A stretch of 33,724 nt of DNA from Piscirickettsia salmonis LF-89 = ATCC VR-1361 (GTDB lineage: Bacteria > Pseudomonadota > Gammaproteobacteria > Piscirickettsiales > Piscirickettsiaceae): NCBI RefSeq assembly GCF_000297215.2, contig NZ_AMFF02000110.1:30247-63970 (forward strand), read 5' to 3'. Below the pieces are notes generated by a model. That model did not search any database, was not told where the DNA came from, and saw only the letters and a list, made by a program, of their open reading frames with translations. Made by a program: the position numbers and the translations under genes. This document shows, piece by piece, positions 24,739-32,178 of this stretch. Within the stretch, counting starts at the first letter, position 1. Each line of letters begins with the position of its first letter.

Positions 24739-25781
24739 TGAAACTAAAGGTACTTAAAGTTATCAGCCCTATCGTATTATTACCTTTAGCATTAGCGAGT
24801 TGTGCGTCGATGGGAAGTGATCAAGAGACTGAGACAAGTAATAATAATGCGCCGGTGCATTTTCAGCCTGCGGTTGATCAAAACCTCGTTAAAACTAAAG
24901 TCGTCACTCAATATGTAGCGGTGCCAGTACCTGGTCAGTTAAAGTATTTAAAAGATCAGGGTAAAAATTTAAAAAACGTTGCTAATAAAACCTTTAAAAA
25001 TAAAGAAGATGCGATTCAATATGCCAATAAAGCAGCGTTGCGCTATCCAAATAGCCGTGATTTCGTCAATAGCATTATGAATTATCAGTTTATGGATGGT
25101 GCCTCGTATGCGGTGTATGCGTCACCGGGTCAGATGACAGATATTGAGTTTCAGTCGGGTGAAAAGTTGATCTCACAAGCGGCAGGGGATACTTTACGCT
25201 GGCAAATTGGTAAAACTGTAAGTGGTTCAGGTGCCTATCAGCGTGAGCACCTATTGATCAAGCCCAATCAAACGGGTTTAAAAACGACGATGGTGGTGAT
25301 GACAGATCAGCGGGTGTATCATATTCAATTGATTTCTACGCCAGATGCCTATATGCAAGCGGTTAAATGGCAATATCCGAACGAAAATGTCGTGACGTAT
25401 CAATCTGAAGATAATAGTGTTACCGGCGATACGCGTTTATCAACGGCAGGGGCCAGTGGGCTGGATGTGAATATTGCCTCTATGTATTCGCATTATACGA
25501 CGCAATCATTGCAAGGGGATACGCGTAATTTTACGCCGGTATTGGTTTTTGATGATGGTGTGAAAACCTATATTAAATTTAATAAAACAACACTCAATCG
25601 CCAGATGCCATTGGTAGAAGTAGATACCGGCGATAAAACCTATGTCAGCTCAGTGAATTATCATGTCAAAGGTCAGTACATTATTATTGAAGGTGTTTAT
25701 CATAAAATTCGTTTACAGTTAGGAACCAAATTAGCTGATAATTTAGCCTTAATTCAAATTAATCGCAAAGAGAAAGCATGA
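24738..25781 (+). CDS. trbG: TrbG/VirB9-like outer-membrane complex protein with its own lipobox
   Basis: A 347-residue protein. The signal peptide ends in a lipobox, Leu19-Ala20-Ser21-Cys22, so it should be lipidated at Cys22. The C-terminal part (about 250-345) shows the VirB9/TrbG beta-domain pattern: 'FTPVLVFDDGVKTYIKFN', 'MPLVEV' and 'NYHVKGQYIIIEGVYHKIRLQLG'. Residues 115-230 hold the N-terminal VirB9 domain, including 'TTMVVMTDQRVYHIQLIS'. RP4 TrbG is shorter (about 300) and its lipoprotein partner is TrbH, which is missing here. It overlaps trbF by one base (TAATG). Confidence 0.87.
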   Translation: MKLKVLKVISPIVLLPLALASCASMGSDQETETSNNNAPVHFQPAVDQNLVKTKVVTQYVAVPVPGQLKYLKDQGKNLKNVANKTFKNKEDAIQYANKAALRYPNSRDFVNSIMNYQFMDGASYAVYASPGQMTDIEFQSGEKLISQAAGDTLRWQIGKTVSGSGAYQREHLLIKPNQTGLKTTMVVMTDQRVYHIQLISTPDAYMQAVKWQYPNENVVTYQSEDNSVTGDTRLSTAGASGLDVNIASMYSHYTTQSLQGDTRNFTPVLVFDDGVKTYIKFNKTTLNRQMPLVEVDTGDKTYVSSVNYHVKGQYIIIEGVYHKIRLQLGTKLADNLALIQINRKEKA

Positions 25782-27010
25782 TGGGTGGACGCTGCCGCCA
25801 GGTCATTTTAAAAAAGAGCATCTGTCTGGGATTAGCTGCTAGTTTAATTGTGCCTAGTTTTTTTGCGGCGACACCGGCTCAAGATCATGCTGGGAATAAT
25901 AGTGTCCTGGATAAAGAAGCCAGCCAGAGTATTAATCACTTGCCGAGCTATCATCAGGCTAAAGAGATTAACCACTTACTTGATCGTAACCAAGATCCTA
26001 AATATGTTGAGCAGGTCCCCGTGGAGATTCGCCAGGAGCTACAAGCGTTGCGGGCCTCACAACAGCAGTTGATGGAACAGCTAAGTCGTTTAAAAAATCG
26101 TCCAAACCGCGCAGCACAGCAATATCGGCCAATGACCCAAATGGATCAAGAAGCTGCCTCTAGTGCAATATTTTTTGCTGGTGGCGCGCCGAGGTTACAA
26201 CAACAAAGCTTTACCCACCCCAGTCGACAGTCATCAAAAGCGAGTACTGCAAGCCAAAATGCTCAGCAAAGCAACAAGAATGAGAAGTTGTCGCAACCAC
26301 AAAAGCAAATTAATTTTCTAGACCAAGATGCAAAGGACGACACACAAAGCAAGCATGTAATGAAAGATCTAGAATCACCTTATATGATTATGCAAGGGAC
26401 TTATATTCCGGCGATATTGCAAACGGCAATTAACTCGGATGTGCCCGGGCTGATTCGAGCGCGGGTGACACGCAATGTCTATGATAGTGCGTCCGGTCGT
26501 TATTTACTGGTGCCTCAAGGGACAACGCTGGTTGGTATTTATAATTCAGATGTGAAATACGGCGATGAGCGCGCCCAGATTAAATTTACGCGGATGATTC
26601 GCCCAGATGGCTCTTCAATTATTCTATCAGCGCCACCGGGGATGAATGATATTGGTGAGTCGGGTATTGCCGGTGATGTCGATAATCATTGGGGAGCGGT
26701 GATTGGTGCGGGTATTTTGGGTGTACTCTTTAATATTCCGGCGATTTTGGCAGAAAATAGCGCGAATGCGAGCAGTGGCCAAATTTGCTATAGCAGTGAT
26801 AGTACGCCGTATGTGTGTGGCAGCTCTACCTCTTCGAGCGTTTCAACATCGGCGGCACAATCTTTAGGTCAGACCTCTTCGCAAATTGGTGGCAAAATCG
26901 CTGATCGCAGTTTAAATCTAAAGCCAACGATTCGCTTACCCATAGGCACCCTATTTAGCGTGTTCACACGTAAGGATATGACGATTCCGCCCTATCGCGG
27001 AGGAGCTTAG
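25778..27010 (+). CDS. trbI: TrbI/VirB10-like channel protein
   Basis: A 410-residue VirB10-family protein that spans the envelope and gates the channel. A very short cytoplasmic tail, then one hydrophobic segment (about 14-31), then a coiled-coil and Gln-rich linker (about 60-180), then the conserved C-terminal barrel (about 190-405): 'PYMIMQGTYIPAILQTAINS', 'GLIRARVTRNVYDS', 'LLVPQGTTLVGIYNS', 'GDERAQIKFTRMIRPDGSS' and 'GESGIAGDVDNHWGAVIGAG'. The usual proline-rich linker is replaced by Gln/Asn/Ser-rich sequence. ATGA overlap with trbG. Confidence 0.92.
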   Translation: MMGGRCRQVILKKSICLGLAASLIVPSFFAATPAQDHAGNNSVLDKEASQSINHLPSYHQAKEINHLLDRNQDPKYVEQVPVEIRQELQALRASQQQLMEQLSRLKNRPNRAAQQYRPMTQMDQEAASSAIFFAGGAPRLQQQSFTHPSRQSSKASTASQNAQQSNKNEKLSQPQKQINFLDQDAKDDTQSKHVMKDLESPYMIMQGTYIPAILQTAINSDVPGLIRARVTRNVYDSASGRYLLVPQGTTLVGIYNSDVKYGDERAQIKFTRMIRPDGSSIILSAPPGMNDIGESGIAGDVDNHWGAVIGAGILGVLFNIPAILAENSANASSGQICYSSDSTPYVCGSSTSSSVSTSAAQSLGQTSSQIGGKIADRSLNLKPTIRLPIGTLFSVFTRKDMTIPPYRGGA

Positions 27011-27011
27011 G

Positions 27012-27335
27012 GTGGTGTTGTGCAAAGTGGTATGGCGTATAACGCTGATAATCAGCTGCCTCACCTTGAGTGGCTTTAATAGTGTCTGGGCCAGCTTAAG
27101 TGATCCTACGGATGATTCCTCAGCAACAACGACGACACAGACGACGTCGACAGACCAAAATCAGCAGAAAAACAATCAAGAACGAACTAAGCTGACGCAA
27201 AAGGTAATTAAGGCACTGACAAAAACTGATTATAAAAAATGGAGCAGTCAACAAAATTTTAATGGTGAGGTGGATCAAGAAGAGGGCAAGCTGTTTGCTA
27301 GCGATGATTATGATAGCGTTGGGGATAATGAATGA
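27012..27335 (+). CDS. Small exported protein of unknown function in the trb operon
   Basis: A 107-residue protein starting at GTG (27012 or 27015) behind GGAGGAG. A signal-peptide-like segment is present (residues 5-27, likely cleavage after 'SVWA'); an 'IISC' at 13-16 faintly resembles a lipobox but is followed by more hydrophobic residues. The mature part is a Thr/Ser/Gln-rich stretch (about 33-58) and an acidic C-terminus (about 85-107). I recognise no family. In RP4 the genes between trbI and trbL are trbJ (VirB5-like) and trbK (entry-exclusion lipoprotein), so it occupies their place, but it is far too short for TrbJ and sequence similarity to TrbK is not evident. Confidence 0.6.
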   Translation: MVLCKVVWRITLIISCLTLSGFNSVWASLSDPTDDSSATTTTQTTSTDQNQQKNNQERTKLTQKVIKALTKTDYKKWSSQQNFNGEVDQEEGKLFASDDYDSVGDNE

Positions 27336-28531
27336 ATTTAAGCCCGGCGATTGTCGATACCCTGCAAAACCAATTTATTGAAAAACTTAATCATGCGATT
27401 CATATTATCGGTACGACGGCGTCACAGCTATTATTTTATTTTATTGTTTTTGAAGTTATTTTCTTTGGTTTAAGCTGGGCGATTAAGCAAGATGAGGCGC
27501 TTGGTAATGCGCTGATTAAAGTACTTAAAATCGGCTTTATTGCGGCGATTCTCTATTGGTATACGCCAATTTTAAATTATTTAATGCAATTTGTACTGTA
27601 TTTAGGTAATCATGCGGTCAATGATAAAAACGTCTTTAAGTTATTTACCAAACCGATGCTGGTATTTAAATATGGTTATGATGCGAATATTAGCCTGATG
27701 AAAGTTGCTATGGAGTATGGCACGATTAATTCAGCGGCCAGTACCCTGTATTTAATTTTAGGATTGGGTGGCTTATTGATGTTGTCATTGATTGCTGTGC
27801 AGTTAATTTTTGTTAATGTTGGCTTTTATGTGACGGCGGCGATTTCATTGTTATTAATTCCTTTAAGCGTATTTAGGCCAGCGGGTAATTTATTAAGTCG
27901 AGCAATCGAGCAGCTTATCTCTGCGGTGATTCGTATTTTAGTGCTCATGTTTGTGCTGGGGACGGCAATTAGTGTTTGGACGACAATTGGCCAACAAACC
28001 TTTTCGCAAGACACTGATTTTACGATTCCGTTGGGATTTTTCTTAATAACATTTGTATTGACAATTTTAGCGTGGCGCTTACCGGAACTTGCTGTCCGTG
28101 CGATCGGCAAAGTTAGTAGCAGTTTATTCCATGGTGATACGACGCAAGTGAGCATTGCCAGTCCTCAACCTCTATCAGCTGGTGTACCTGCGGTCACAGC
28201 AGCACCAGGGCAAGCGGCTGTTGGCGTCTCAGGGCCCAATGCGGTAGCAGCAGCGACGGATATGCATCATAGTGGCAATAACGGGCCGTCAAGTATGCAG
28301 GCGGCGACTGCTATGACTTCAGGCCAAAATCATGGGCCGAATATTGCCGTTTCAACACAAACGCAAGTGTCTGGTATGAATGCCGGCCAATTTACGCAAG
28401 CAATGAAATCATCACTATCGAATGCAAATACCAATGTCAACGCACGGATGTCGCAAGAATCCTTCAAGGACTTAAAGCAATCATTACAGGATGTAATAGC
28501 AAAAAATAATAAATATCATGGGCCGAAATAG
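27332..28531 (+). CDS. trbL: TrbL/VirB6-like polytopic membrane protein
   Basis: A 399-residue protein with five to six membrane helices in residues 30-265 and the TrbL/VirB6 pattern: 'TASQLLFYFIVFEVIFFGLSWAIKQDEALGNALIKVLKIGFIA'-like start (about 26-66), 'FVNVGFYVTAAISLLLIPLSVFRP' region (about 158-182) and 'AWRLPELAVRAIGKVSSSLF'-like end of the membrane part. The C-terminal 120 residues are soluble and rich in Ala, Gly, Ser, Gln and Asn. VirB6-type proteins form the inner-membrane channel. It overlaps the preceding small gene by four bases (ATGA) and the traF start by 14 bases. Confidence 0.87.
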   Translation: MNLSPAIVDTLQNQFIEKLNHAIHIIGTTASQLLFYFIVFEVIFFGLSWAIKQDEALGNALIKVLKIGFIAAILYWYTPILNYLMQFVLYLGNHAVNDKNVFKLFTKPMLVFKYGYDANISLMKVAMEYGTINSAASTLYLILGLGGLLMLSLIAVQLIFVNVGFYVTAAISLLLIPLSVFRPAGNLLSRAIEQLISAVIRILVLMFVLGTAISVWTTIGQQTFSQDTDFTIPLGFFLITFVLTILAWRLPELAVRAIGKVSSSLFHGDTTQVSIASPQPLSAGVPAVTAAPGQAAVGVSGPNAVAAATDMHHSGNNGPSSMQAATAMTSGQNHGPNIAVSTQTQVSGMNAGQFTQAMKSSLSNANTNVNARMSQESFKDLKQSLQDVIAKNNKYHGPK

Positions 28532-29033
28532 CCTTAAGTATTGGTTATATGCTGGCCCGTTATTCGCCTTGCTCATTCTGACTATTATTGTAGTTAGTTT
28601 AAAAAACGCCGGTTATGGTCTGGTCCATCAAGTCACAGCGAGCATGCCGATTGGCTGGTACTGGGCCTCACCATGTACGCTACCCTTAACGCATGGCGAG
28701 CGTGTATTATTTTCTCCACCACAGCCACTTAAAGACTATTTAGTTCAGCATCATTGGTTAGGCCAGGATATGAGTATGATGAAACAAGTGTATGGTGTGC
28801 CGGGGGATTTTATTTGTCGGCATGCGAACTGGTTGTTTATTAACGGCGAGAAAACTGCCTATATTCAGCAAGAATATGCACCAGGTCAACTATTGCCGCA
28901 GTGGCAAGTTTGTAAAATAATTCCTAAAAATCATTATTTACTCTTGGCCTTGCGTGTGCCAAATTCGTTTGATGGTCGTTATTTTGGCTTAATAGAGCAA
29001 CAGCAAATTTTTGCAAAGGTGAAACAGTTATGA
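28518..29033 (+). CDS. traF: TraF-type S26 peptidase (pilin-processing)
   Basis: A 171-residue membrane-anchored serine protease of the S26 signal-peptidase superfamily, TraF subgroup. One N-terminal helix (about 10-28) is followed by the catalytic serine Ser42 in 'TASMPIGWYW' and the general base Lys89 in 'MMKQVYGVPGD'; 'VPNSFDGRYFGLI' matches the conserved SxDSRYxG region, with Gly where Ser is usual. In plasmid RP4 TraF trims the C-terminus of TrbC and joins its ends to make a cyclic pilin, so TrbC of the same operon is the likely substrate. In RP4 traF lies in a different cluster (Tra1); here it is embedded between trbL and trbB. Confidence 0.88.
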   Translation: MGRNSLKYWLYAGPLFALLILTIIVVSLKNAGYGLVHQVTASMPIGWYWASPCTLPLTHGERVLFSPPQPLKDYLVQHHWLGQDMSMMKQVYGVPGDFICRHANWLFINGEKTAYIQQEYAPGQLLPQWQVCKIIPKNHYLLLALRVPNSFDGRYFGLIEQQQIFAKVKQL

Positions 29034-29977
29034 TGAAGGATACTCATGCGCAACGGCGTTATTATGAGATGTTAAATACTGCATTCGGTGAGGAAATTTG
29101 TGCCTTATTGAATGATGATAGTGTGATTGAAATTATGCTCAACCCAGATGGTTCGGTGCATGTGGAGCGTATTGGTGGGGTTAAAATACGTTTAGAGACA
29201 TTGGTTGATGCGCAGCGTGGGATTAATATTATTAAGCTGGTTGCCTCTTGCAGTAATAATGTTGCAGATCGTGAAAACCCGGAAGTGGCAACGGAGCTGC
29301 CGGTTACGCATGCGCGCTTTCAAGGCTGGTTGCCTCCCGTGGTCGATGGGCCGACTTTTGCGATTCGCAAGCAAACCCAGCAAAAATTAACCTTAGAAGA
29401 TTATCAGGGCAAAGGGTTATTAACCGCTGGGCAGCGTGAATATTTACTGCAAGCACTCGAAGATCGTAAGAATATTTTAATCGCTGGTGGGACAAGTTCA
29501 GGAAAAACGACCTTTGCGAATGCCATCTTACGCGAACTTAATCAAAGCCATGATCGAATTTTAGTGCTTGAAGATTTACCAGAGCTGCAAACACAGGCGA
29601 CCGATGTCGTATTTATGCGCACCTCTGAGCAGGTGGATATGCGGATGTTGGTCAAAGGTTCTTTACGGATGCGCCCAGATCGGATTGTCATCGGTGAGGT
29701 GCGTGATGGTGCGGCATTGGATTTATTAAAAGCTTGGAATACCGGTCACCCTGGTGGTTTATGCACTTTACATGCGAATAGTGCAGAAGATGCGCCGTAT
29801 CGTTTGGAAGATTTACTCCAGGAAGTTGTTCCTGTGGTGCCGCATAATTTAATCGTCAGGACGTTGGATGTCATCGTGCATCTTGCACGCGACAGCCAAG
29901 GGCTGCGGCGAGTGCGCCAAATTGCTCATCTTCGTGACTATCAACACGGGCGTTATATTGTCGAGTTTGTTGATTAG
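29030..29977 (+). CDS. trbB: TrbB/VirB11-family traffic ATPase
   Basis: A 315-residue hexameric ATPase of the VirB11/GspE superfamily. The N-terminal domain begins 'YYEMLNTAFGEEICALLNDD' and 'EIMLNPDGSVHVER', typical of TrbB. Walker A GGTSSGKT is at 153-160, the Asp box is 'ILVLEDLPELQ' and Walker B plus His box is 'RPDRIVIGEVRDGAALDLLK' followed by 'NTGHPGGLCTLHAN'. Full length. ATGA overlap with traF; ATG 29033 is an alternative start. In RP4 trbB is the first gene of the operon; here it is last. Confidence 0.95.
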   Translation: MMKDTHAQRRYYEMLNTAFGEEICALLNDDSVIEIMLNPDGSVHVERIGGVKIRLETLVDAQRGINIIKLVASCSNNVADRENPEVATELPVTHARFQGWLPPVVDGPTFAIRKQTQQKLTLEDYQGKGLLTAGQREYLLQALEDRKNILIAGGTSSGKTTFANAILRELNQSHDRILVLEDLPELQTQATDVVFMRTSEQVDMRMLVKGSLRMRPDRIVIGEVRDGAALDLLKAWNTGHPGGLCTLHANSAEDAPYRLEDLLQEVVPVVPHNLIVRTLDVIVHLARDSQGLRRVRQIAHLRDYQHGRYIVEFVD

Positions 29978-30049
29978 GATGATTGCTTTGTTATTTTTCT
30001 AGCGGTATTTTAACTTTAACGCCATACAGTGGGTATTACTAACGGGTTT

Positions 30050-30058
30050 TGTTATAAT
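30050..30058 (+). promoter_or_regulatory. Extended -10 promoter of asnS
   Basis: TG-T-TATAAT: a perfect -10 (30053-30058) with the TGn extension at 30050-30052, 38 bases before the asnS ATG. The -35 region is poor, as is common for extended -10 promoters. It separates asnS transcription from the trb operon. Confidence 0.65.
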
Positions 30059-30096
30059 CGGCCTTTGCTGCAATTTATTCGTTGAGGATGTTCTCT

Positions 30097-31494
30097 ATGA
30101 CCATGAGTGTAAAAGCTATTTTAGCAGGGGCGGCTAAAGTCGGTGATCGTGTCACTGTCAAAGGCTGGGTGCGAACAAAGCGTGATTCTAAGGCTGGTAT
30201 CTCGTTTGTTGCCATTAATGATGGTTCGTGTTTTGACTCGGTTCAGGTGATTGCTGCAAACAGCTTAACAAATTATGAGAGTGAAATTGCTAAATTAACG
30301 AAAGATTGTGCCGTTATTGCAAGTGGTGAGTTGGTTGAATCGCCCGGGCAAGGTCAATCTTTTGAGGTACAAGCGACGGATATTCAGGTGGTTGGCTGGG
30401 TTGAAAAGCCGGAGTCTTACCCGGTCTCGCCGAAGCGTCACACAGTAGAATATTTACGTGAAGTTGCGCACTTGAGGCCACGGACGAATCTATTTGCTGC
30501 GGTGACCCGGGTACGCAATTGCATTTCTCAGGCGATTCATCGTTTTTTAAGTCAAGAAGGCTTTGCTTGGGTGCATACACCACTCATTACCGCGAGTGAT
30601 TGTGAGGGCGCCGGCGAGATGTTTCGTGTTAGCACCTTGGATATGCTGAATTTGCCGCGTACAGATAAAGGCGCTATTGACTATTCTCAGGACTTTTTTG
30701 GTCAAGAGTCATTTTTAACGGTTTCAGGTCAGCTCAATGTCGAAGCGTATTGTTTGGCAATGTCCAAAGTCTATACCTTTGGACCGACATTTCGTGCTGA
30801 AAATTCGAATACCAGTCGTCATTTGGCTGAGTTTTGGATGATCGAACCTGAGATTGCCTTTGCTGATTTAAATGACAATGCAGCACTAGCCGAGCGGATG
30901 TTAAAGTTTGTCAGCACCACATTATTAGAGCAGTGTGCTGATGATATGGCTTTTTTTGCGGCACGAGTCGATAAACAAGCGCTTACACGCTTAGAGACGA
31001 TTAGCCAGTCCAACTTTGAAATCATGGACTATACCACAGCCATCGAACAATTATTAAAAGCCGATAAGAGCTTTGAATTTCCAGTTGCTTGGGGTGTTGA
31101 TTTGGCTTCTGAGCATGAGCGTTATTTATGTGAAGAACTCGTTGGTAAACCGGTAACGGTGATGAATTATCCAAAAGATATTAAGAGCTTTTATATGCGC
31201 TTAAATGAAGATGGCAGAACCGTCGCGGCCATGGATGTATTAGCGCCTGGTGTCGGTGAGATCATCGGTGGCAGTCAGCGCGAAGAGCGCTTAGATGTAC
31301 TCAAAGCACGCATGCAAGAAATTGGTGTCAGTGAACAGCACCTTGATTGGTATCTTGATTTACGTCGTTATGGTACTGTACCGCATGCAGGGTTTGGCTT
31401 AGGTTTAGAGCGTTTAGTCAGTTATGTCACCGGCGTTGCTAATGTGCGTGATGTTATTCCATTTCCGCGCACACCTGGTAATATTCCATTTTAA
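30097..31494 (+). CDS. asnS: Asparaginyl-tRNA synthetase (AsnS)
   Basis: A 465-residue class IIb aminoacyl-tRNA synthetase that charges tRNA-Asn. The N-terminal OB-fold anticodon domain ('[20 protein letters not shown]') is followed by motif 1, motif 2 ('[20 protein letters not shown]') and motif 3 ('[15 protein letters not shown]'), ending '[12 protein letters not shown]'; it is closely like E. coli AsnS throughout. In-frame upstream starts exist (TTG 30082, ATG 30088), but ATG 30097 is chosen because GAGG lies at a suitable distance and it gives the family N-terminus. A single chromosomal housekeeping gene with its own promoter and terminator. Confidence 0.97.
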   Translation: MTMSVKAILAGAAKVGDRVTVKGWVRTKRDSKAGISFVAINDGSCFDSVQVIAANSLTNYESEIAKLTKDCAVIASGELVESPGQGQSFEVQATDIQVVGWVEKPESYPVSPKRHTVEYLREVAHLRPRTNLFAAVTRVRNCISQAIHRFLSQEGFAWVHTPLITASDCEGAGEMFRVSTLDMLNLPRTDKGAIDYSQDFFGQESFLTVSGQLNVEAYCLAMSKVYTFGPTFRAENSNTSRHLAEFWMIEPEIAFADLNDNAALAERMLKFVSTTLLEQCADDMAFFAARVDKQALTRLETISQSNFEIMDYTTAIEQLLKADKSFEFPVAWGVDLASEHERYLCEELVGKPVTVMNYPKDIKSFYMRLNEDGRTVAAMDVLAPGVGEIIGGSQREERLDVLKARMQEIGVSEQHLDWYLDLRRYGTVPHAGFGLGLERLVSYVTGVANVRDVIPFPRTPGNIPF

Positions 31495-31545
31495 TTAAAT
31501 TAAATTTAAATAAATAATTTTATAACTTTAATATTATTTAATAAT

Positions 31546-31571
31546 AAAAAGGTTGTTTATACAGCCTTTTT
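31546..31571 (+). terminator. Rho-independent terminator after asnS
   Basis: AAAAAGGTTGT (31546-31556), loop TTAT and ACAGCCTTTTT (31561-31571) form an 11-bp stem with one G-U pair that runs into a T-tract. The A-tract on the left makes it potentially bidirectional. Confidence 0.85.
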
Positions 31572-31611
31572 ACTTGTGATTTAGAATCAATTGATAGGGA
31601 TCGTTATCGTT

Positions 31612-31996
31612 GTGACGCGCTTTTTCTTATTTTCGTTATTGCTTGCCATTTTTACGATGAGTGCAAGTATAGCGCTCAACGAATAGTTTCTGACGCTGCG
31701 AGCCATGGAGAGGTAGCGACGCTTACGTTATTCAGGCGTTAAAATCTCATAAAATTCGATTTCTAATCGATGCCAAACCTGCAATTGCACATAATAAAGT
31801 GATAATTGTTGATGATAATATGGTTATTACTGGCAGTTTTAATTTTACTTACTCTGCACAAAAACGTAATGCTGAAAATGTTTTAATCATAAAAGATAAG
31901 AAATTAGCTGGTTTATATATTAAAAATTATAATAAACGACAAGGTGTTTCTTATTTGGCTGAGAATTATTGCCGTTATCACCATTGTGGTAAATAA
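31612..31996 (+). pseudogene. Decayed Nuc-type (phospholipase D superfamily) endonuclease
   Basis: Two non-contiguous pieces of one secreted nuclease gene. From GTG 31612 a signal peptide 'MTRFFLFSLLLAIFTMSASI' is read but meets TAG at 31684. In another frame, open from about 31699, comes 'KIRFLIDAKPAIAHNKVIIV', then 'DDNMVITGSFNFTYSAQKRN' and 'AENVLII', the unmistakable HxK...D...GSFN second half of the single-HKD Nuc family, ending at the TAA 31994-31996. The longest ATG/GTG-initiated part (from 31799) is only 65 residues. About 60-80 residues of the N-terminal half are missing and the frame is broken. Intact relatives (about 155-180 residues) are periplasmic DNases; one, Nuc of plasmid pKM101, sits beside a conjugation cluster. 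Confidence 0.78.
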
Positions 31997-32038
31997 ATTT
32001 TATTTTTAATTTTTTTTCATTATTACTTAATTAAAATG

Positions 32039-32091
32039 TTACCTGCTTTTGTTTTGATAATTTTAAATAGCACAATATTTAAAACAGGTAA
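32039..32091. repeat. Imperfect long inverted repeat
   Basis: TTACCTG (32039-32045) and CAGGTAA (32085-32091) are perfect 7-bp arms. Nested inside, TTTTAAATA (32061-32069) and TATTTAAAA (32076-32084) pair over 9 bp with loop GCACAA. The left side carries an extra 15 bases. It could be a hairpin terminator for the decayed nuclease gene or the remnant of a mobile-element end; neither is proven. Confidence 0.45.
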
Positions 32092-32117
32092 TCTTGTTTA
32101 TAATTGGTTCTGTGTTG

Positions 32118-32143
32118 CAGAGTTTGGCTATAGCCAAACTCTG
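32118..32143. repeat. Perfect 26-bp palindrome
   Basis: CAGAGTTTGGCTA (32118-32130) is followed at once by its exact reverse complement (32131-32143). A short T-rich run (ACTTTTAATTATATTTT) follows on the plus strand, so on RNA it could act as a terminator hairpin for plus-strand transcripts. On the minus strand it lies about 35 bases beyond the stop of the 426-residue ORF, but no T-tract follows in that direction. A symmetrical protein-binding site is the alternative. Confidence 0.6.
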
Positions 32144-32178
32144 ATACTTTTAATTATATTTTGTGGTCCCTAAGCTTA

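Noticed and set aside
29978-30049. Terminator for the trb operon between trbB and asnS
   Set aside because: Only a weak, interrupted pairing around GGTATTTTAAC/GTTAAAG-like sequence is visible, with no clear stem and T-tract.
31799-31996. Independent 65-residue gene
   Set aside because: The conserved HxK motif lies upstream of its GTG and the frame is open further left, so this is the tail of a broken nuclease gene rather than a small gene.
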